64,000 bases of DNA from Numida meleagris (taxonomy: Eukaryota > Chordata > Aves > Galliformes > Numididae), in the NCBI RefSeq assembly GCF_002078875.1, contig NC_034420.1:5579814-5643813 (forward strand), in the 5' to 3' direction. Within the stretch, counting starts at the first letter, position 1. The number at the start of each line of letters is the position of its first letter. Positions 1 through 14,390 of the stretch are shown here, piece after piece. The notes under the pieces are model-generated. The model did no database searches, had not been told where the DNA came from, and worked only from the letters and a program-made list of their open reading frames with translations. Position numbers and translations under genes: made by a program.

Positions 1-2589
1 CACTGCAAAGAAATACCATGCTGTATCCAAAGTGTCTCAGCTGTCTGGACTATAACACTGCCAGCAAAGGCTTCTGTAAACACCAAAGTCTTGTACATAA
101 AAGCCATAATCACAGTCCCAGAGGGAGAGGGTTGACTTCTGCTAGCATTTGATGTTTGACAGAGTAAGAGGGGTTAACTGAGGTCAACTGGAGGAAGCAT
201 GTGGTGGACTTGAGGGTTGAGCAGATAACTGTTTGGGATAGACTTCATGCTGACTGTGAGATAACCATCGGTAGCGATCGATAAGCAAAAGCAAAACTGC
301 AAGAGTTAAGAAATCATACAGCAGAAGCTTTAAAAAAAAAAATCAATTTTTTTTTTTCTCCCATCCAACAAACTACTAGCAAGATTATATTTGGGTCAAT
401 GTCACTCAGACTTTTCAAATCACTATGGTTTCTCAGACCTTCTGTTATACCTATTGCTCCTATGGTCTCATGTCCTCCCTAAAAATGAGGAAAGTTAACA
501 AACCAGAACCAAGTGTAACTCAGTTTTCCTCTCCTGTAGCACAAGTTTCACACCACCCTTCACACAGGACCCTGACTCTGAAAGTGTTTTGAAGTTTAAG
601 TCCATTTTTATATAGACAAGACTGCAGAACAAATATGCTTTTTTCTTTGACTTTGTCATTGAGATTGTTACTGGAACAAATTGGCCACTCTCATACTATC
701 AAATTAGGTAGTTATAATACAAATTGACAATGTGATGTGTCTTGGGAAGAGAAAGTGGTTAGGTCAAATGAGTATTCTGTTTTCAGAACTCATACTAATA
801 TAATGTGAAACTTCTACAAACTTAATCTTATATTCTGTAGTTTCCCATTTAGTTCACCCTTCATGTGGTTTAGTAAATCTAAACAAAAAAACATTGATAA
901 GTTATTAGAATTATGGATCATGGAAGACTACAGAAAAGTAAAACAAGCTGAAAAATATCATGGCTATGGTGTTCTCCACAATTTCTACATTTAATTCATG
1001 AGAAAAAGAGGGAGAAAATAAGTGCAATTTCAAAAGCACTTTTTTTTTTCCCACCACAACAATCAAAAACATTCGTCATTAAATCTAAGGCTGATAGCCA
1101 CGTTCACACTGGAATTTCCATCCTATAAATTAAGCACCTAATCCAGCTGAAATTTGTGTGAGTCCCTATGGAATAGAAGGGGATTTAACCCATGCTATGC
1201 CTGAAGAACATGTATGGATACAGAAAGGTCCCCCATTGATGAGAGACACATTGGTCTCGAAACTTAGAGCTGGAGGCACTGTGACTCATGGCACAGCCCT
1301 ACCAAGATTACAACTGCAGTTGAGACTTTTTTTTTTTTTTTACTGAATTTTGTTCTACATTAGGGGGGCATTACAGAGTTCAGAATGCACTTTGTAGTAA
1401 GACAGCTCCTTCAGACAATACCAGTATGAAAGGAGAGCATTCTGTCAGTAAGCCAGAGCTTTGCTGTGCTAAGTGGATTACACAAACCAAGATAGTTTTA
1501 TTCCAGAACCAACTAAACAAAGAAGCCCTAAAACTTCCTCCCTGGTGCTCGTGCTCAGTATACGTTACCTAATCATTTATCATAAAGCTTGCAGATGTCA
1601 TCTGTTCAAGCATTAGGAACAGAAAAAAAAGAAAAACAAAGAAATAAACACCAACATTTTTTCCTTTTCTCTGACTTTCATTCAGATGAAATGAGAAATA
1701 CTTCTAAATCCTCTCAACTACAGTAGTTTTATCCTACATAGAATAAACTTAAAAGAGTTTGCAGACATCATTTTTTAGTGAAAATACAGTCAAAAAAATT
1801 TTACATGCTGCATATAAATAACAACTCTCTTTACCAGATACTCATTTATCTTTTGCTTGCTTCCCAGCTGCTATCCAGAGCTCCTGACTCACGATTTGTG
1901 GAATACCAGTTATTCATCTGATAGTGCATAAATACATCCTCTCAGGTACTATGTTATATAAATGGTGTCTTTCTGTAAATTACATGTAACAAAAAATCCT
2001 ATGTCCTGCATTCAGACACCAGATCTCTCTCAATTCAGTTTCTTTTATTTGATTGCCCTTAGCATAGAAGTCATATTCATGTCCTCTGCACCACTCTGGC
2101 CCTGGTCCAATGGTTTTAGGGCAATGTGCAGCACAGAAAAGGCCCTGAAACAGATTGGTATCACTTGTACATGACTAGCTGCCAGACCATCCCCTTGAGT
2201 CCATGTCTGAACCTCTAAAACCATGAACAGCAGCAACCATGAGTTTCAATGAAGTCACTTAAGATTGAAAAAGACCTCTAAAATCATCAAGTTGACACAA
2301 TGCAATTAATTCTGCAAAGACTGTGATGAGATTTAAGTTGTAAAGCAACTGCCCATTTACTTCAGAAAAGTATTGTGTTAATTATTTTCCCCAATTAACA
2401 ACAGTATTAATAAATATATCACAAAAAATAAAAATTAAAAGCCTTTATTATGCTAAAAAAGAAAATAGTAGTTCTATTTCAGGCACGTATTGCTGGGTGT
2501 TTTTTTTTCTCTTATTATTTTGGAAGGCAGGAGGAGGGAGAAGGGGATAGCTAGGTTTCCTTTTCCCGTACTATTTTGCTGTCAGACCT
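1..2589. other. AT-rich non-coding DNA, nothing recognised
   Basis: This stretch holds only short chance open frames and simple A or T runs (for example near 332-357, 1041-1050 and 1327-1340). Around 240-285 two GATAA-type motifs sit next to a small CpG group, but it is too short to call a regulatory element. No repeat family, RNA gene or exon could be supported. Confidence 0.6.
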
Positions 2590-2945
2590 TCTGTAATTAT
2601 GAATGGTCATATGTCTCTTAGCTGCATCTCTGACAAATGATTTATGGTGCCAGGAGACATACTGCAGGTGACTCTCCTCTGTATGATACTTACTTATTAA
2701 AACATGATTTTGGTTCTTTCAACAATTGCAGAGGAAGGAAACAAGAGTGATTTCTCATTTAATTGTTCACTTTGTGGGGAATCTTCCCATTCCAGGAAGG
2801 GCCATTACTTATAGCTATCTGAAGCGCCCATATTTCCAGCAGTAGAGAATAGATTTTAGAGTCATTGCTTAGCTGATAATATTAATAGCATTTGAGATTG
2901 AAGTTGAGAAAGCTGAAATAGCTTATGCTTCTGATGAAACAGTTG
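2590..2945. promoter_or_regulatory. candidate conserved non-coding element
   Basis: The segment is complex, non-repetitive sequence with several TAAT/ATTA-type homeodomain cores, GATAA and CAATTG/CAGGTG-like motifs (for example near 2640-2670, 2720-2735 and 2868-2890), and no simple repeats. That composition is typical of developmental enhancers, but conservation cannot be seen from a single sequence, so the call rests on texture only. It is not part of any recognised repeat. Chance AT-rich unique DNA is the main alternative. Confidence 0.25.
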
Positions 2946-5340
2946 TATGAAGGAATATAATACTGTAGGAATTTATGCTGAAAAGGAAGCTTTATATACT
3001 TGTGCAGAACAGGTATAAAAAAGACACAACTTTCACTGGTATTTTTCTATCCATGTTTTCCAAATGATTGGCACTCAACTGGCACTGAAAAATAACGATT
3101 GAACTGATCATCAATTACTTTAAAGGTTGCTTTCTTCTGGTACTAAAAACTCACTCTTAGCATCAGTTTCATTGCAAAGGCAGCTTTCTCAGTCTGTGAT
3201 TAACCATCTCAGCCTGCACACATTGTCACTCAGAACATGAGTTGGTATAAATTGTCATCTTCCCTGTAGAGCTGTTCAATAAAATCGGTTTTAAGGGGAA
3301 AAAAAACCCTCTCCTTAAATGTGTAAACCTACTTTATCTAATGGGATCCATTTGGCTGTAAGTACAATATATGGGTTTAGCTAGCTGATAAACAGATCAC
3401 CAATTTTTAATGCATTCTGTCAAGAAAAAATAAAACAACAACTCAGCACATCAAAAACTTCACAAGAGTTTGCTGGATTAAAAGAATGCAGAATAGAAAA
3501 AACAGTTGGCCTGGAGACATCTGACCTGGCTACCTGTGAGATTTTCAGCTCAAGAAAAATGAAGCTGCATTGAATTTATGGTGGGTCATATTTTAGCAGC
3601 CAGCTCAAATGTAGGTGAAATCCTTCAAAAACAATATTAGTAAGGTGGCATATTGATAGCCAGTTAGGGTGGGCTCAAATCATGGGAGACCTTTCATCAC
3701 TGTGAAAGTGTCACAGGTGTGCAAATGCAGAAATTGATGCAGGATTACACTATAAATTTTTTTTTCTGAAAGCTGAATTTTCATGAGATTGAAGGAATAA
3801 TTTATTTATTTTACAAGCAAAATATTCACAAGCAGTTTTTGCAATAATAAACTTCATTATCTCTGGAAATTGAATATTGAGCAACACGTTTGTTTTTCTT
3901 GCACTAGTTGACGCAACAAAAATTATGGTTATTTATCAAGTAATTTTGTAATGTTCCAATGAGCAGAAGCTTTGAAGATATGATGTTAATGAGAGAAATT
4001 AATAATTTTCTCTCCCCTTGAAACAATTTTCTTCTAAATGTATAAAAAAATGCATAAAAGAGAATGCATGCACACATGTACTGGAACATATTTTCCAACT
4101 CTCACCACCAGCTACAAAAAATACTAACACCTGAAACTCAGTTCTGCTTACTACTAAAATTGCTTGATTTTGAAAAAATAATATGAATTAATTAAATAGA
4201 GCTGATGTCAAGATTGTTCCTAATAAGTAACACAGTTCAGAAAAGTTATATAACAGTATCTGATACATCTCACTAAAAATATGTAATATTTATGCAAGTA
4301 TAGGTTTTAAGAGGCAGCATTCATCAAGCACACAAGCTATTTCTTATGTGAAGGAGATTTAGTAGAATAGTTCATTACGCTCTTCTTCCTTACATTCCTT
4401 ACTCATAGAAGTAAAATGGTAACTGCATGAGTTATGCAACCTTCCTTTCCCTTTTTTCTAATGACCTAAGGAATACTGGGTGCAGTACTGAATGACAGAT
4501 GTAACATACATCACCAGCAGTCATTTTTTCTAAATTTCTTCCTTGTAAAAGAGGTAATAATTGCCATGAATATTTGCTGACAAATTTCTTTAACATGAAG
4601 GATGATAGTTTCACCTCTGTTTTGTTGCTGGATTTTTTGGGTGGGGGCAGGGAGTGGTGAAACGTTGGCTGGAGAAACCAAAGAGCATGAGATAATTATT
4701 TTACAGAAGTGTTTCAGAAGGATTAATTCTGATCCTAACCAGAATTGTGAAACTGTCCCCTTTTTCCTGCCTTTGCAGATGTTTAAAATCTTAACACTTT
4801 CTGTAAGTCAGTTCATGTTTTGAGCACTGTCAATTTTACTTAAAGAGAGAACCAAGAAATAAATTACTCCTATGCTCTAGGGAGTTACTCCTCCAATTGC
4901 TCATTTTGCCAGACAGTGGTTCCTAATGACATTTTGAGACATCTTGCACTTGGCCATCTTCTTTGCTGTGCTACCTGTACAGGCTTCATTCATGCTTGAA
5001 AGATTCACGTTTGTTCCAGTTTGAGGCTAATAGAGCAATATAAAGGTCAGTTCAGAAGAAGAGTTTGCTTTTACTACATTGTAGATGAGAAAGATGTTGA
5101 CAATGACTTAGGTTCAATTTTATTTCTGAAGGTATGCAGATAAACCTCTCCTCCTAGATCTTACAGTTTCCACCGAATGGCCTATATGCCCATCTTACCT
5201 GTATTATCTCCCCATGACAGAAAATAGCACTCGCTTTGTCAAAACAGTGTGGTAAGACTTCACTCTACAGGGTTACTTATTGCAAGGTAAACACTTCATA
5301 TTTAATAAGCAGATACAAGGTACCAATTAAAAAGCATAAC
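2946..5340. other. non-coding DNA, nothing recognised
   Basis: Unique AT-rich sequence with short random open frames only. There is a short G-rich patch near 4638-4655. No repeat, exon or RNA gene is supported. Confidence 0.55.
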
Positions 5341-5800
5341 AAGGGAGCTGAGTGAAGCACTTCTCTTCCTTTGGGGTCAGGAATCCCTTGTGGATTGCTC
5401 ACTGATTGCTCCGGCAAACTAGATTGTTGCTGATCACACCTCTTTTCCTCCATGATTATCTAAGTGGCAATCTCTACTTCCCTTGGCCCCAGACACTGCT
5501 CAGCAGACAGCACCCTCTGGAGTACTGCTGTCACAGTACAGCTTTTCTTATGGCAGCAGCTATCAGGAGAAGCCCATCTACGCTCCCGGCTCCCAGCTTG
5601 GGAGAAAACTCCCTATCAGGAGACAGAAGGGCTCTGCCACTTCTTTAGCAGGGACATTAACTATGTTGTCCTCTGCAGCTGGAAGATTGATAGGCACAGG
5701 CACCTGATTTAAAACTGTCAGCTGAGCCTTGAGTTTCCCGTTAAAAGGGGGAAATAAATACTGAAAATCTCCTTTCATACACACAGACAAAGGAAACATT
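5341..5800. other. GC-richer patch with several overlapping open frames
   Basis: From about 5400 to 5800, three plus-strand frames and one minus-strand frame stay open for 73 to 82 codons across the same DNA. The minus-strand frame (5578-5799) has a plausible-looking, fairly balanced amino-acid composition in its middle. I do not recognise a family in any frame, and openness on both strands is expected when base composition lowers stop-codon density. It could be an eroded gene or repeat fragment, an exon of an unknown transcript, or chance. No convincing splice pair flanks it. Confidence 0.2.
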
Positions 5801-8800
5801 TAAACACTTATTAAAATGCAGCACTTGGTCTCAGTGTCATATGGAATTAATGAGCTATGTAGCCATCCCAAACTTCACAAGCCAAAGAACAGATTCTGAC
5901 TTCTGGCTGCTGTATGATGCTATCCTGTGAACTGAGATACACAAATCTTGACAAACGTTTGTTTTGAGAAAAATCAAGATTTCAGATTTTAAGACCAGAT
6001 CAGAATAAAGATGCCATAATCTGAAGGAAATGCTGACATTCAAGAATTGATCTGCATTCCAAATCAGATTAAATAATTCTTGACTATCCCATTACAATGA
6101 CCTCATAGATATGCACTGATAAAATACAGTAATCACAACAAGGACAGGATATTGTCTTTGGTAGAATGCGCTCCAGTTGCAAAATGAAAATGTTTGTGCT
6201 TTTGTTTTTTAAACTAGAAGTAAGATGTTATTCTTACTGAAAATACCCACAGAACAAGGCTTTGTTGGAAATACTCCACATTACACGGAAAGTTTTCCTG
6301 TGAGCATATCAGATTCATCATCTGAGCTTCCACAGACTATCAATTCTCACGTTCATTGCAAGTCAGGTGCTTTGGTTTTGTTTTTAATACAGCTCTAGAA
6401 GTGTTTGCTATAGGAATCCTGAGAACAAATAACCATGCAAGGTTTCTGTTCATTTATTTTTGGGAATGTACATTTGGTAACTGTAGCAAAAGCCATGAGG
6501 AAGAGTTCCTAATTCACCCTATAATCTCAGAAAACAAAGAGAAGAGAGAAGATGCCATAGACAAGAGGTGTGAGCAACTTCAGAATGCCTGAGATAAATA
6601 ATAAAGTGTTACCATAAACAAGCCAAACAGTAACATTTCATGCTTTTGAGATTCCTTTGAGCATGCAGCGTTTTTTTCCCCACATACTCATACATGTGTG
6701 TGTAGAAGATCAAAGAAAGTTTTCCAGGGACTGATGATCTTAGTTCAAATAAACCAAATATTTTGTATCTGGAAACTGGACTATGTCTAACTTCTGCAGC
6801 TCTGTGGCTAGATAAGTACAGCACACCAACTATGAAGCATCTTCACCCTGCTTTCTAGGAGTTTCATATCTTCACTGAAGCTAAGTCAGTAACAGGAAAA
6901 CAGTTAACTCTTACGGACAACTGTGTTTGAGATAAAACTTAGTTCCAATCTAGATACTGTACTTCCGGTCAGACACTGCTAGGAAAAATCCAGAAAGATA
7001 ACATTGCAAGTGTTGTCTCAAAGGTAGAGACTATTTCACTAAGCATTTCCTCAGCATTCCTTTATTATGTTTATTATTTCTATATTAACAGATCTAATGA
7101 AGCTGGAGAATTTACAGTTTCACGAATAATACAATCTTGTGGTCAGAGAAAACTACTACACCTAAATCAATTGCCATTAAAAACAGAACAAACTACCAGA
7201 CGGCACCAGGAACAAAAAAAAGAAACCACATTTTAGCTTTAAGAAATATGGCCTAATGATGTAATCTAAATTTGGAATAATTCTGATCATAAAGCACAGA
7301 AAAAAATAGAAAAATATTAAATCCAATAAAGTTTGCTAGCACTATTGAACTTTAACTTGGCCAAAAAATTGCAACTGATTAGTGAACACCAAATCAAACA
7401 TTTCCTCATTATCTTTCCTCAAGGGGGAAGTGAATAGTAGCAGCATCCACAGGTACACCTGGCCCAAATCAACCCCTCCAAATTCCTTGAGTCCCTCCTC
7501 CCCACCTTGGGGCTGGATCTGATAAGTCACAACAGCCACCCTGATAAGGGAGAGTACATTTACGAATTTCTCTAATCTCTTTAGAGTTTTTCAATAGTCC
7601 TAAATTAAATCCCTTTGACCCTTATTGCTTTATCCATCAGAAAATCCAGAGGATATTTGGATTCAGACATCCATTGCACCAAAGATCTTTCATTACAACA
7701 CACAAACAAGCACTTTTATTGAACAAGAACCCAATTACTTAACCTGGCTTCAAGTTTCATTCTACCCTGCTGCTTGCACTTCGACATGGAGCTACTAATC
7801 TCTTCTGGCAGGCATTGCTACATATCAGTTCTGATGCACAGAGATGATTCCTAACCTTTCTTGCAGAGAGCTACTGATTAAATAAACTGAGATGCCCATC
7901 TCAGCTTCTTTGGACCAATGAATAACAACGAGGAAATAAAGCTGGGAGATAGAGACCTTTTTCTTTTTAATATGAGCTGCATTCAGAATTAGAAAATGAG
8001 GGGAAACAATTCAGCTTAAAAAAAAAGCATAAATGGATACAGTTAAGTTTATATTACTTTGTATAAATGATTTATTTATTATATCGGCTACAAGTTAATC
8101 TTCTTCCTTTTGTTTCTCTGCTGCACATTAGCAAACAATTTCTTTGCTACTGTAATGGCTAAGTGATGGTATAACTTCTAAGTGCTTATCAGGCAGAGGG
8201 TTATAAACACAAAAACTTGAGCATGCTCTGTAGAACTCCATAGCTTAGTTCACTTTAGCGGTATATGACTTCCGTGTTTTATCTCTTCTCTTAAATGCTG
8301 ACAGAATCATCATATTCTCAAAGCATATACTACCCATCAAGCATATGGATGAAAATTGGTAGCTGATGAAGTTGGGAAATTAGATTCCAAGCATGAGTGA
8401 CAGAAAAAAAGAACAATCATACAAACAAATGTTACGTAAGTCAATTCTTAGAAAAATAGGTTATTAGATCCAGACTTTCATTAGCTTCAATAGACCCTGG
8501 ACTCAAATTAGTTGTCAGTTTAAGCACTCTTGATAAAGAAAGTACACAGTTTGACCAATTGTATATGAAGTACGCTATTAAACAAGAGTGTTTATCCAAA
8601 AAATACCAAGGATCTGAAGAATGAAGAGTCACTACAAAATATCAGCAATAAGGACGTGGAGAAAAACACGGATAAGGTGAAAATAAGAAGAGCTAGAAGA
8701 AGAGGTAGAAGTACAATAGGAAGATCAATAAAAAGCAAGCAAGATAATTAAATATAATCAGTCATAATGTAACTATATTGAATATGCAGAAGAGAACTGA

Positions 8801-9599
8801 TATCACTGTGACTTCTCAGTCCATGGGGAGTTATGAAATATGTACTGGGGACAGCAAGATCAGAGACTTCTACAATAAAGTCTCTACAAGCACTTTAAGA
8901 TTTGTGTTACTCTACTGTATCTTTCTATTAAAAAAAAAAAAGACTATTCAAAAAAAATTTTTCACAAAGTTTCCAAAAAGAACCCCAAATCTACAAAACA
9001 TGACCAAATGACAAGACATGAACAACCGAAATCTAAACTATTTTACCTGTAAAATCTTATTTTTTTCTACTCAACTGTGCACCAATTATCTACTATGTTT
9101 TTCAGATGCAATTGTGCATTTCTAATGAAACTAGCATAAAGAACATGTCAAAGAGTTTGCTTCTCTCCTTGGTAATTGCCCACAAAGAACGGGTGATTTG
9201 ACTCTTTCTGCCTCCATTCGTCTGTTTTGTGGTGCTGTCTTGTTTCTCTAAACTATGGAAAATTAATGAATTTATTTACTCAGAGTAACGGGAAAGTGTT
9301 TTTCATGGAAAAAATTAATTCAGTCATAAACTTCAGACTGCTGTTTTTAAAACACTCTGTATTCAGTCTGCCATTTCACACACCAGGCCACTAACATAGC
9401 AGCTTCTCTGCTCCACCATTTTATTTTTGGCCTCCATGTACCACAGGAGAAAGTTTGTTATAACTTCTACTTGCTTCTTTTGTAATTGAATACAGAGCAC
9501 TACATCTTTTTTTCATTTTTTTTGGAAACAACAGCACTGGATTATATTAGTTAGATGGAGGTTGATTGATGTCATCAGTACTAATTAATTATATAAATG
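5801..9599. other. non-coding DNA, nothing recognised
   Basis: AT-rich unique sequence with A runs near 8930-8960. Open frames here are short and unlike any family I know. Nothing else could be supported. Confidence 0.55.
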
Positions 9600-10090
9600 T
9601 TTCTGTGTCAGGTTCCCTCAGCTAATACTATGATAACGAAATGAAGTGTCAGAAAGGACCATTTTCTTTTATTTTCAAGGTTAAGATGTCAATTACACTT
9701 TCACATAAATCCATTGGACAGGAGGAAGACTCTCTGAAGGAAGTCTTCTAATTGTGTTCATTACTTTTACCAGCATAAACCATATTAACAAAACGCAGGG
9801 CAACAATCTTCAGAAGCGAACAGGAAGCATAAAACAGCTGCTTATCGTCATTGTGGGATATGTGGGAAGCTGCAGACCTATTTGTGTATTTACATCAACA
9901 GTGATGTAACCTATTTCTGTTAGCCAGTGTCAACCAATATTCTGCAGAGGTGACCAAAAGTATCACTCATGTTCCATCTGTTTTTGCAATTAAAATGTTT
10001 TGCTAATCTACACTGAGTGCAGCTGATCTCCACGTTGGGTGAACGCTAAGTGGCTTTATTGCTATGTCTCATTCAGATTTTTCCTTTACA
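9600..10090. promoter_or_regulatory. candidate conserved non-coding element
   Basis: This is complex, non-repetitive sequence with clustered short motifs of the kind bound by developmental factors: CAATTA/TAATTA cores, CAGCTG near 9835-9841, ATAAATCCATT near 9704, and a few CpGs (9793, 9818, 9847, 10032). No coding frame or repeat explains it. The assignment is by texture only and needs cross-species alignment. Confidence 0.25.
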
Positions 10091-13000
10091 AGAGACAACT
10101 TTCAACAAGGACATAAGTCAACAGGAAAGTCCTAAGAATAAGATGGATGAACAGATTACAGATCATGCAAACAATTTTCCTCACCAGTTCAAAGTATTCA
10201 TTAACAAAAATCCTGCAAGAATCCAATAGTCTGGGAGCGTATGCACATAACAAACAAGTTTAATTTAGAATTAGTCCCTTTACTATATACAAAAGCAGTC
10301 TCAATAGTCCTTCTCATCTGCTCATTTTAGAGCTTCTTGGGAAGATTTCACACACTGGGAGAAGCATTCAACAAAATCCAAAAATAAATGCAAGACAAAT
10401 CCTTAATGTCTAACCCTAAGACGATGTTTAATTGTCTAACTTTTGTTGAAACCAGCAACTGAAGAGCAGTCAGATGTCCAAGTACTTTGGCAGTGTGAGG
10501 CTCATATTACCGTAGGGTTCTCTGATGAAAGTGGAGGCCTGGGTTCTGCCAGCATTCCTCTGTTTGCTTCCAGCAGGCATAAGCCTGGCTAAGCATTCTG
10601 CAGCACCTGCCTGCCATGCAGGTCTAAGGTCTGTTCTTTACTACTCATCTTGGTAAAGGTTTCATAGAGGCCAACAGAATATTTTTAATGGCAAAAAACT
10701 CAACAACTCTGGAAATAGCGTCTCAGAAGATACTGCTAATATAGCCACACACGTTAGATTATTCTTCTGTATATTTACCTCTAGGAGAGCAAGCTCTTCA
10801 ACCAGTTCTTCTAGGAATCTAAGATCACACGAAATAGAAAGATTAACGTTCTTCCCTTCATAAAAGAAGCAGCTGACTTCACAACTTCTGCCTTTCTGTA
10901 AAGTACAAGCAGTATGATAAATATTATACCTTCTCCTATTTCTGTAAGGATGGACAGCTTATTTCGAGTTTTATAAGTGACAGGTGACAAAAGCTTATTT
11001 CAATAGAACTGTTTACTGTAAAACCCTAACAGTATCCCACAGCACTAGAAGATACAAGCAGAAGGTTATTCTGAAAGATGTGCATGAAATTCATTACAAA
11101 TGTATTTGCATTTATTACAGAAGTATGGTCACGTATCACATAGAAATGTTCTTTCTCTCTACCACGGTTCTAACAGTGACACTGAAACATGAACATTTTG
11201 GGACTTGCTTTACACTGTCTGCCCCATACACCTAAATTTACCTGTTACACTAAGAGGTCAAATAAAATACACTTTAGTAATATAACCACCTCTTAATAAA
11301 TAATAAATTTAAACTTTTGAAAAAATTGCAGCTAATAAAGATGTAATATGTGCAAATAGGAAAATCTCACTAGACAGTGTAGACTGAGTGTTTAAAAAAA
11401 AGGAAAAGAATACAGAAGCTCTCACCTGACTATAGTCACTACTGTAAGAGCAATACAAAATAAATAAATCAGAAGGTGCGATCAGATGTTCACTTTGGAA
11501 ACAGCCACTTCACCAACTGTCACTGTGGCTTCTTCCAGAGAGCTGGAGCACTGCATCATGCCAGTACGTCCCATTCATTTCAGTAGAGTCACTGCGTTAC
11601 ACTACCCTCCTGAGGAAAGCTGTGTAAATATCAGTCCCCGGCCTTAGCACATGGCCAATCACATACTGCTAACACAAACACCATGTTCTGGAGCACACAT
11701 TAGCAGTAAAGAAAGCTGAGTGCTACACCTCCTTCTCATGAGCCGTTTGAAAAAACAAACAAACAAAAAAACTGTTGACCATTTATAAATGGGAGCCCTA
11801 TGACTGCATATTTGAAGGCTGAATTCCACTGGATAGAATAGAGATTATATGCAATTACAGGTTACTTCATAATAATATTTACCACTTTTCTCTTACTAAA
11901 AATATTGGTATTTGGGATATTATTTGCTCCAGATACTAAAAACAAGTCATGACCTTCCTAGTTTTTTAGACTTTGTCATTACTTTTTGATTAGAATTCAG
12001 CTGACAATACAAACCACAATCGAAAGTACACTCAGATCTTGCAATACAGGGAAGTTAAAGAGTGGAAAATAAACAAAAAAGTAATAGAAGAAACTCCCTA
12101 GCTTTTGAGAGAAGAAAATAGAAAATGCACACATACAACTCTTGGAGAAAAAAAAAAGGCTAATATTACACAATGTTATATAGTTTTTCTGCCATTCAAG
12201 CAGTCACATTTCTGTCCAGTGCTGTTCTTTGATTTTCTAACCATCCCACAGATGGTTCTCTGAGATGACCATTTTAGGAATTAAGAATTCACAGGGATAT
12301 TACTGCTTATTACACTTCTGAGATTAGATAGGATTGAGAGAAACTATCACAGTATACTGTAAAAAACAACAAACTACTAAAACTACAGCATCTCGCTTGT
12401 AAATTTGTGATCTTCAAGATGTGTTTTTGTACATATGCCTTGTTTTTCAGAAGGCACCAAGAAAGCAGAAAAGGAAATCAGAAGTGTTTTCGCTACTGGA
12501 GTAGATTTTAATATGCAAGAGCTTCTCTAGCAAAAGTATACATATATCTACGTGTAAGTATCTACAATAAATATCCACACCAAATGTTAACTTCTTCTCA
12601 ATATCTTAGCCCTCCAGCTTGTTCTAATAGAGCTATGAAGTGAGTGCAGAATCAAGGTGTGAATGAAAGAGAAAAAAGGAAAGACAAGTATTTTCACTTT
12701 TGTATTTGTATTAAAAACTAAAACTTTTTAGTGTTACTACCTACAGGACTGTAAAAACAGGAGTTTTGCCTAGAGGCTGACAAGCTGAATATACTCCTTG
12801 TTTTACTTTATTTATTAATTTACAGCTTGAAGTGGGGAGCAGTTAAGTAGTACAACTCATAAACCTTACTAATTTCTCCCCTGTATAGCTGAATCTAATG
12901 GCGTATTTTCATCCTTAACAGGAAAATTAGTGGGAGGGATCATATTTACTTCATTCTTTGCATTTGGAAGTGCACAGACACCATGTTCAAAGTGCAGCTG

Positions 13001-14237
13001 TTATTATCCAACTGTGAAATAATACTGATATTTTTAAAATTATCTTGATTTCAAGTGATTGATTACAAGAGTAAGCCTGTTGAAAAGGAAACTAACCAAA
13101 ATGTCCTTACATAAATAAGGACATAGGACGTCCTTTTGTCTTGCTCTCAGTATTTCCAGAGAGATATAAAAAATGCTGAGCTGTCCTATTGCTGATAAGG
13201 CTGAAACAGAGGAATCTCCATGCAATACAACTAGGTTCGCCATTATGCTTCTAGATTTGCAAAACTGTCACAGAAATGTCAGTGCAGATTACTACATGCC
13301 ATAATCACATCTTCCTCCCTATTTCTCCATTTGCTGACATTGAAAAATGATTTCTTAATGTCATTAGTACACTTGGAAACCAGCGCAGAACCAAACAAAT
13401 GAGAAAATGTTTAGTATTTGTTAAAGGATCCACTTGTCAAACACCACAGCATCTAAAAGTTACACTTTCTGTGCCCATGAAAATGTGCACAGTTCTCAGT
13501 GTACCACAGGCTTTCCTTGCTGTAGCAGAGCAGTTCAATAAGCAGCTGCCTCTCCATACAAAGCGTGCACTTCAGAGCAGCTATTTGCGCAGCTCTGGTG
13601 GCTATACCCAGCTCAGGCAGCCACCATCAGTGCAGGCTGGTGGACACAGTGGAAGATTTCTTTTGTGTATTTGTTGTTTTCTTGAAGTACATTTATTAGA
13701 TATTGTTTTTACTTCCTCATCTGAGATAGAACAATACTAGAGTTTATCTTCAGCTAAATTCATAAGTCTGTTGAGTTCATTTCTCCTACAGCTCGCATTT
13801 ACATCATCACTTACTGGACAAGATGCCCACCTGTGATTGCCCACGTTGCTCTATATGCCTTTCCTCCGCAAAGGTCACTGTATGAATGCAGCACTCATCC
13901 AAATTGATTTATCTGCACCTATTCTGTCTTCTGATGTTTCAGTACTGGTTTCATACACCTACTCCTTGAGTTCATTGGCAACCAATAAATGCTGCAGTAT
14001 ACTCAAAAGCTCCTACAGATGCCAAAAGACCTTGAACAAAAAAACTGAACCAGAATGTTTTTTTTTCTGAAGTGCAAACTGTGGAGAAGCAAAGTAATTT
14101 ATTTTCTTGTATTGACCAATTTGACACTAAGCTAAAAATGAAAGATTTGCAGTAAATGTCCATTTTAATTAGAAATGGACGCTACAGATTGTAACTTGCT
14201 TTCTGTACTCATGGCTGTTAATGTTTGCATCCCTCCA
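10091..14237. other. non-coding DNA, nothing recognised
   Basis: AT-rich unique DNA with occasional A-rich simple sequence (for example 11747-11771). A 113-codon open frame at 13399-13740 (+) shows no domain, signal peptide or repeat I can recognise and has no convincing flanking splice sites. It is treated as chance. Confidence 0.5.
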
Positions 14238-14390
14238 GAAAGGGAGGTGCAAAAAGTACCTCTCTTCTTGGAGATATTAAAATCCAGAGGGAGAAGGCCC
14301 TGGACAGCCCTCTGTAATGTCAGCATCAGTCCTGAGAGCAGCAGAGGACTCAGCAAGACAGGCTGCACAGGTTCCTGCTGCCACAGTGCC
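14238..14390 (+). mobile_element. old CR1 LINE 3' fragment
   Basis: The stretch follows the 3' part of older bird CR1 subfamilies in order: the gggaggt segment, then the 'cttggagatatt' step near 14267-14279, the 'cctggacagcc' step near 14300, and a degraded version of the 'ggact ... ccagaggtccct' tail near 14347-14385. Divergence is high and the terminal octamer repeat is not clear. It is a 5'-truncated, dead copy. Part of it falls in a 171-codon open frame (14175-14690), which is therefore unlikely to be a real gene. Confidence 0.6.

Noticed and set aside
13399..13740. 113-codon plus-strand open frame
   Set aside because: No domain, signal peptide or splice context is visible. Its length is compatible with chance in 64 kb.
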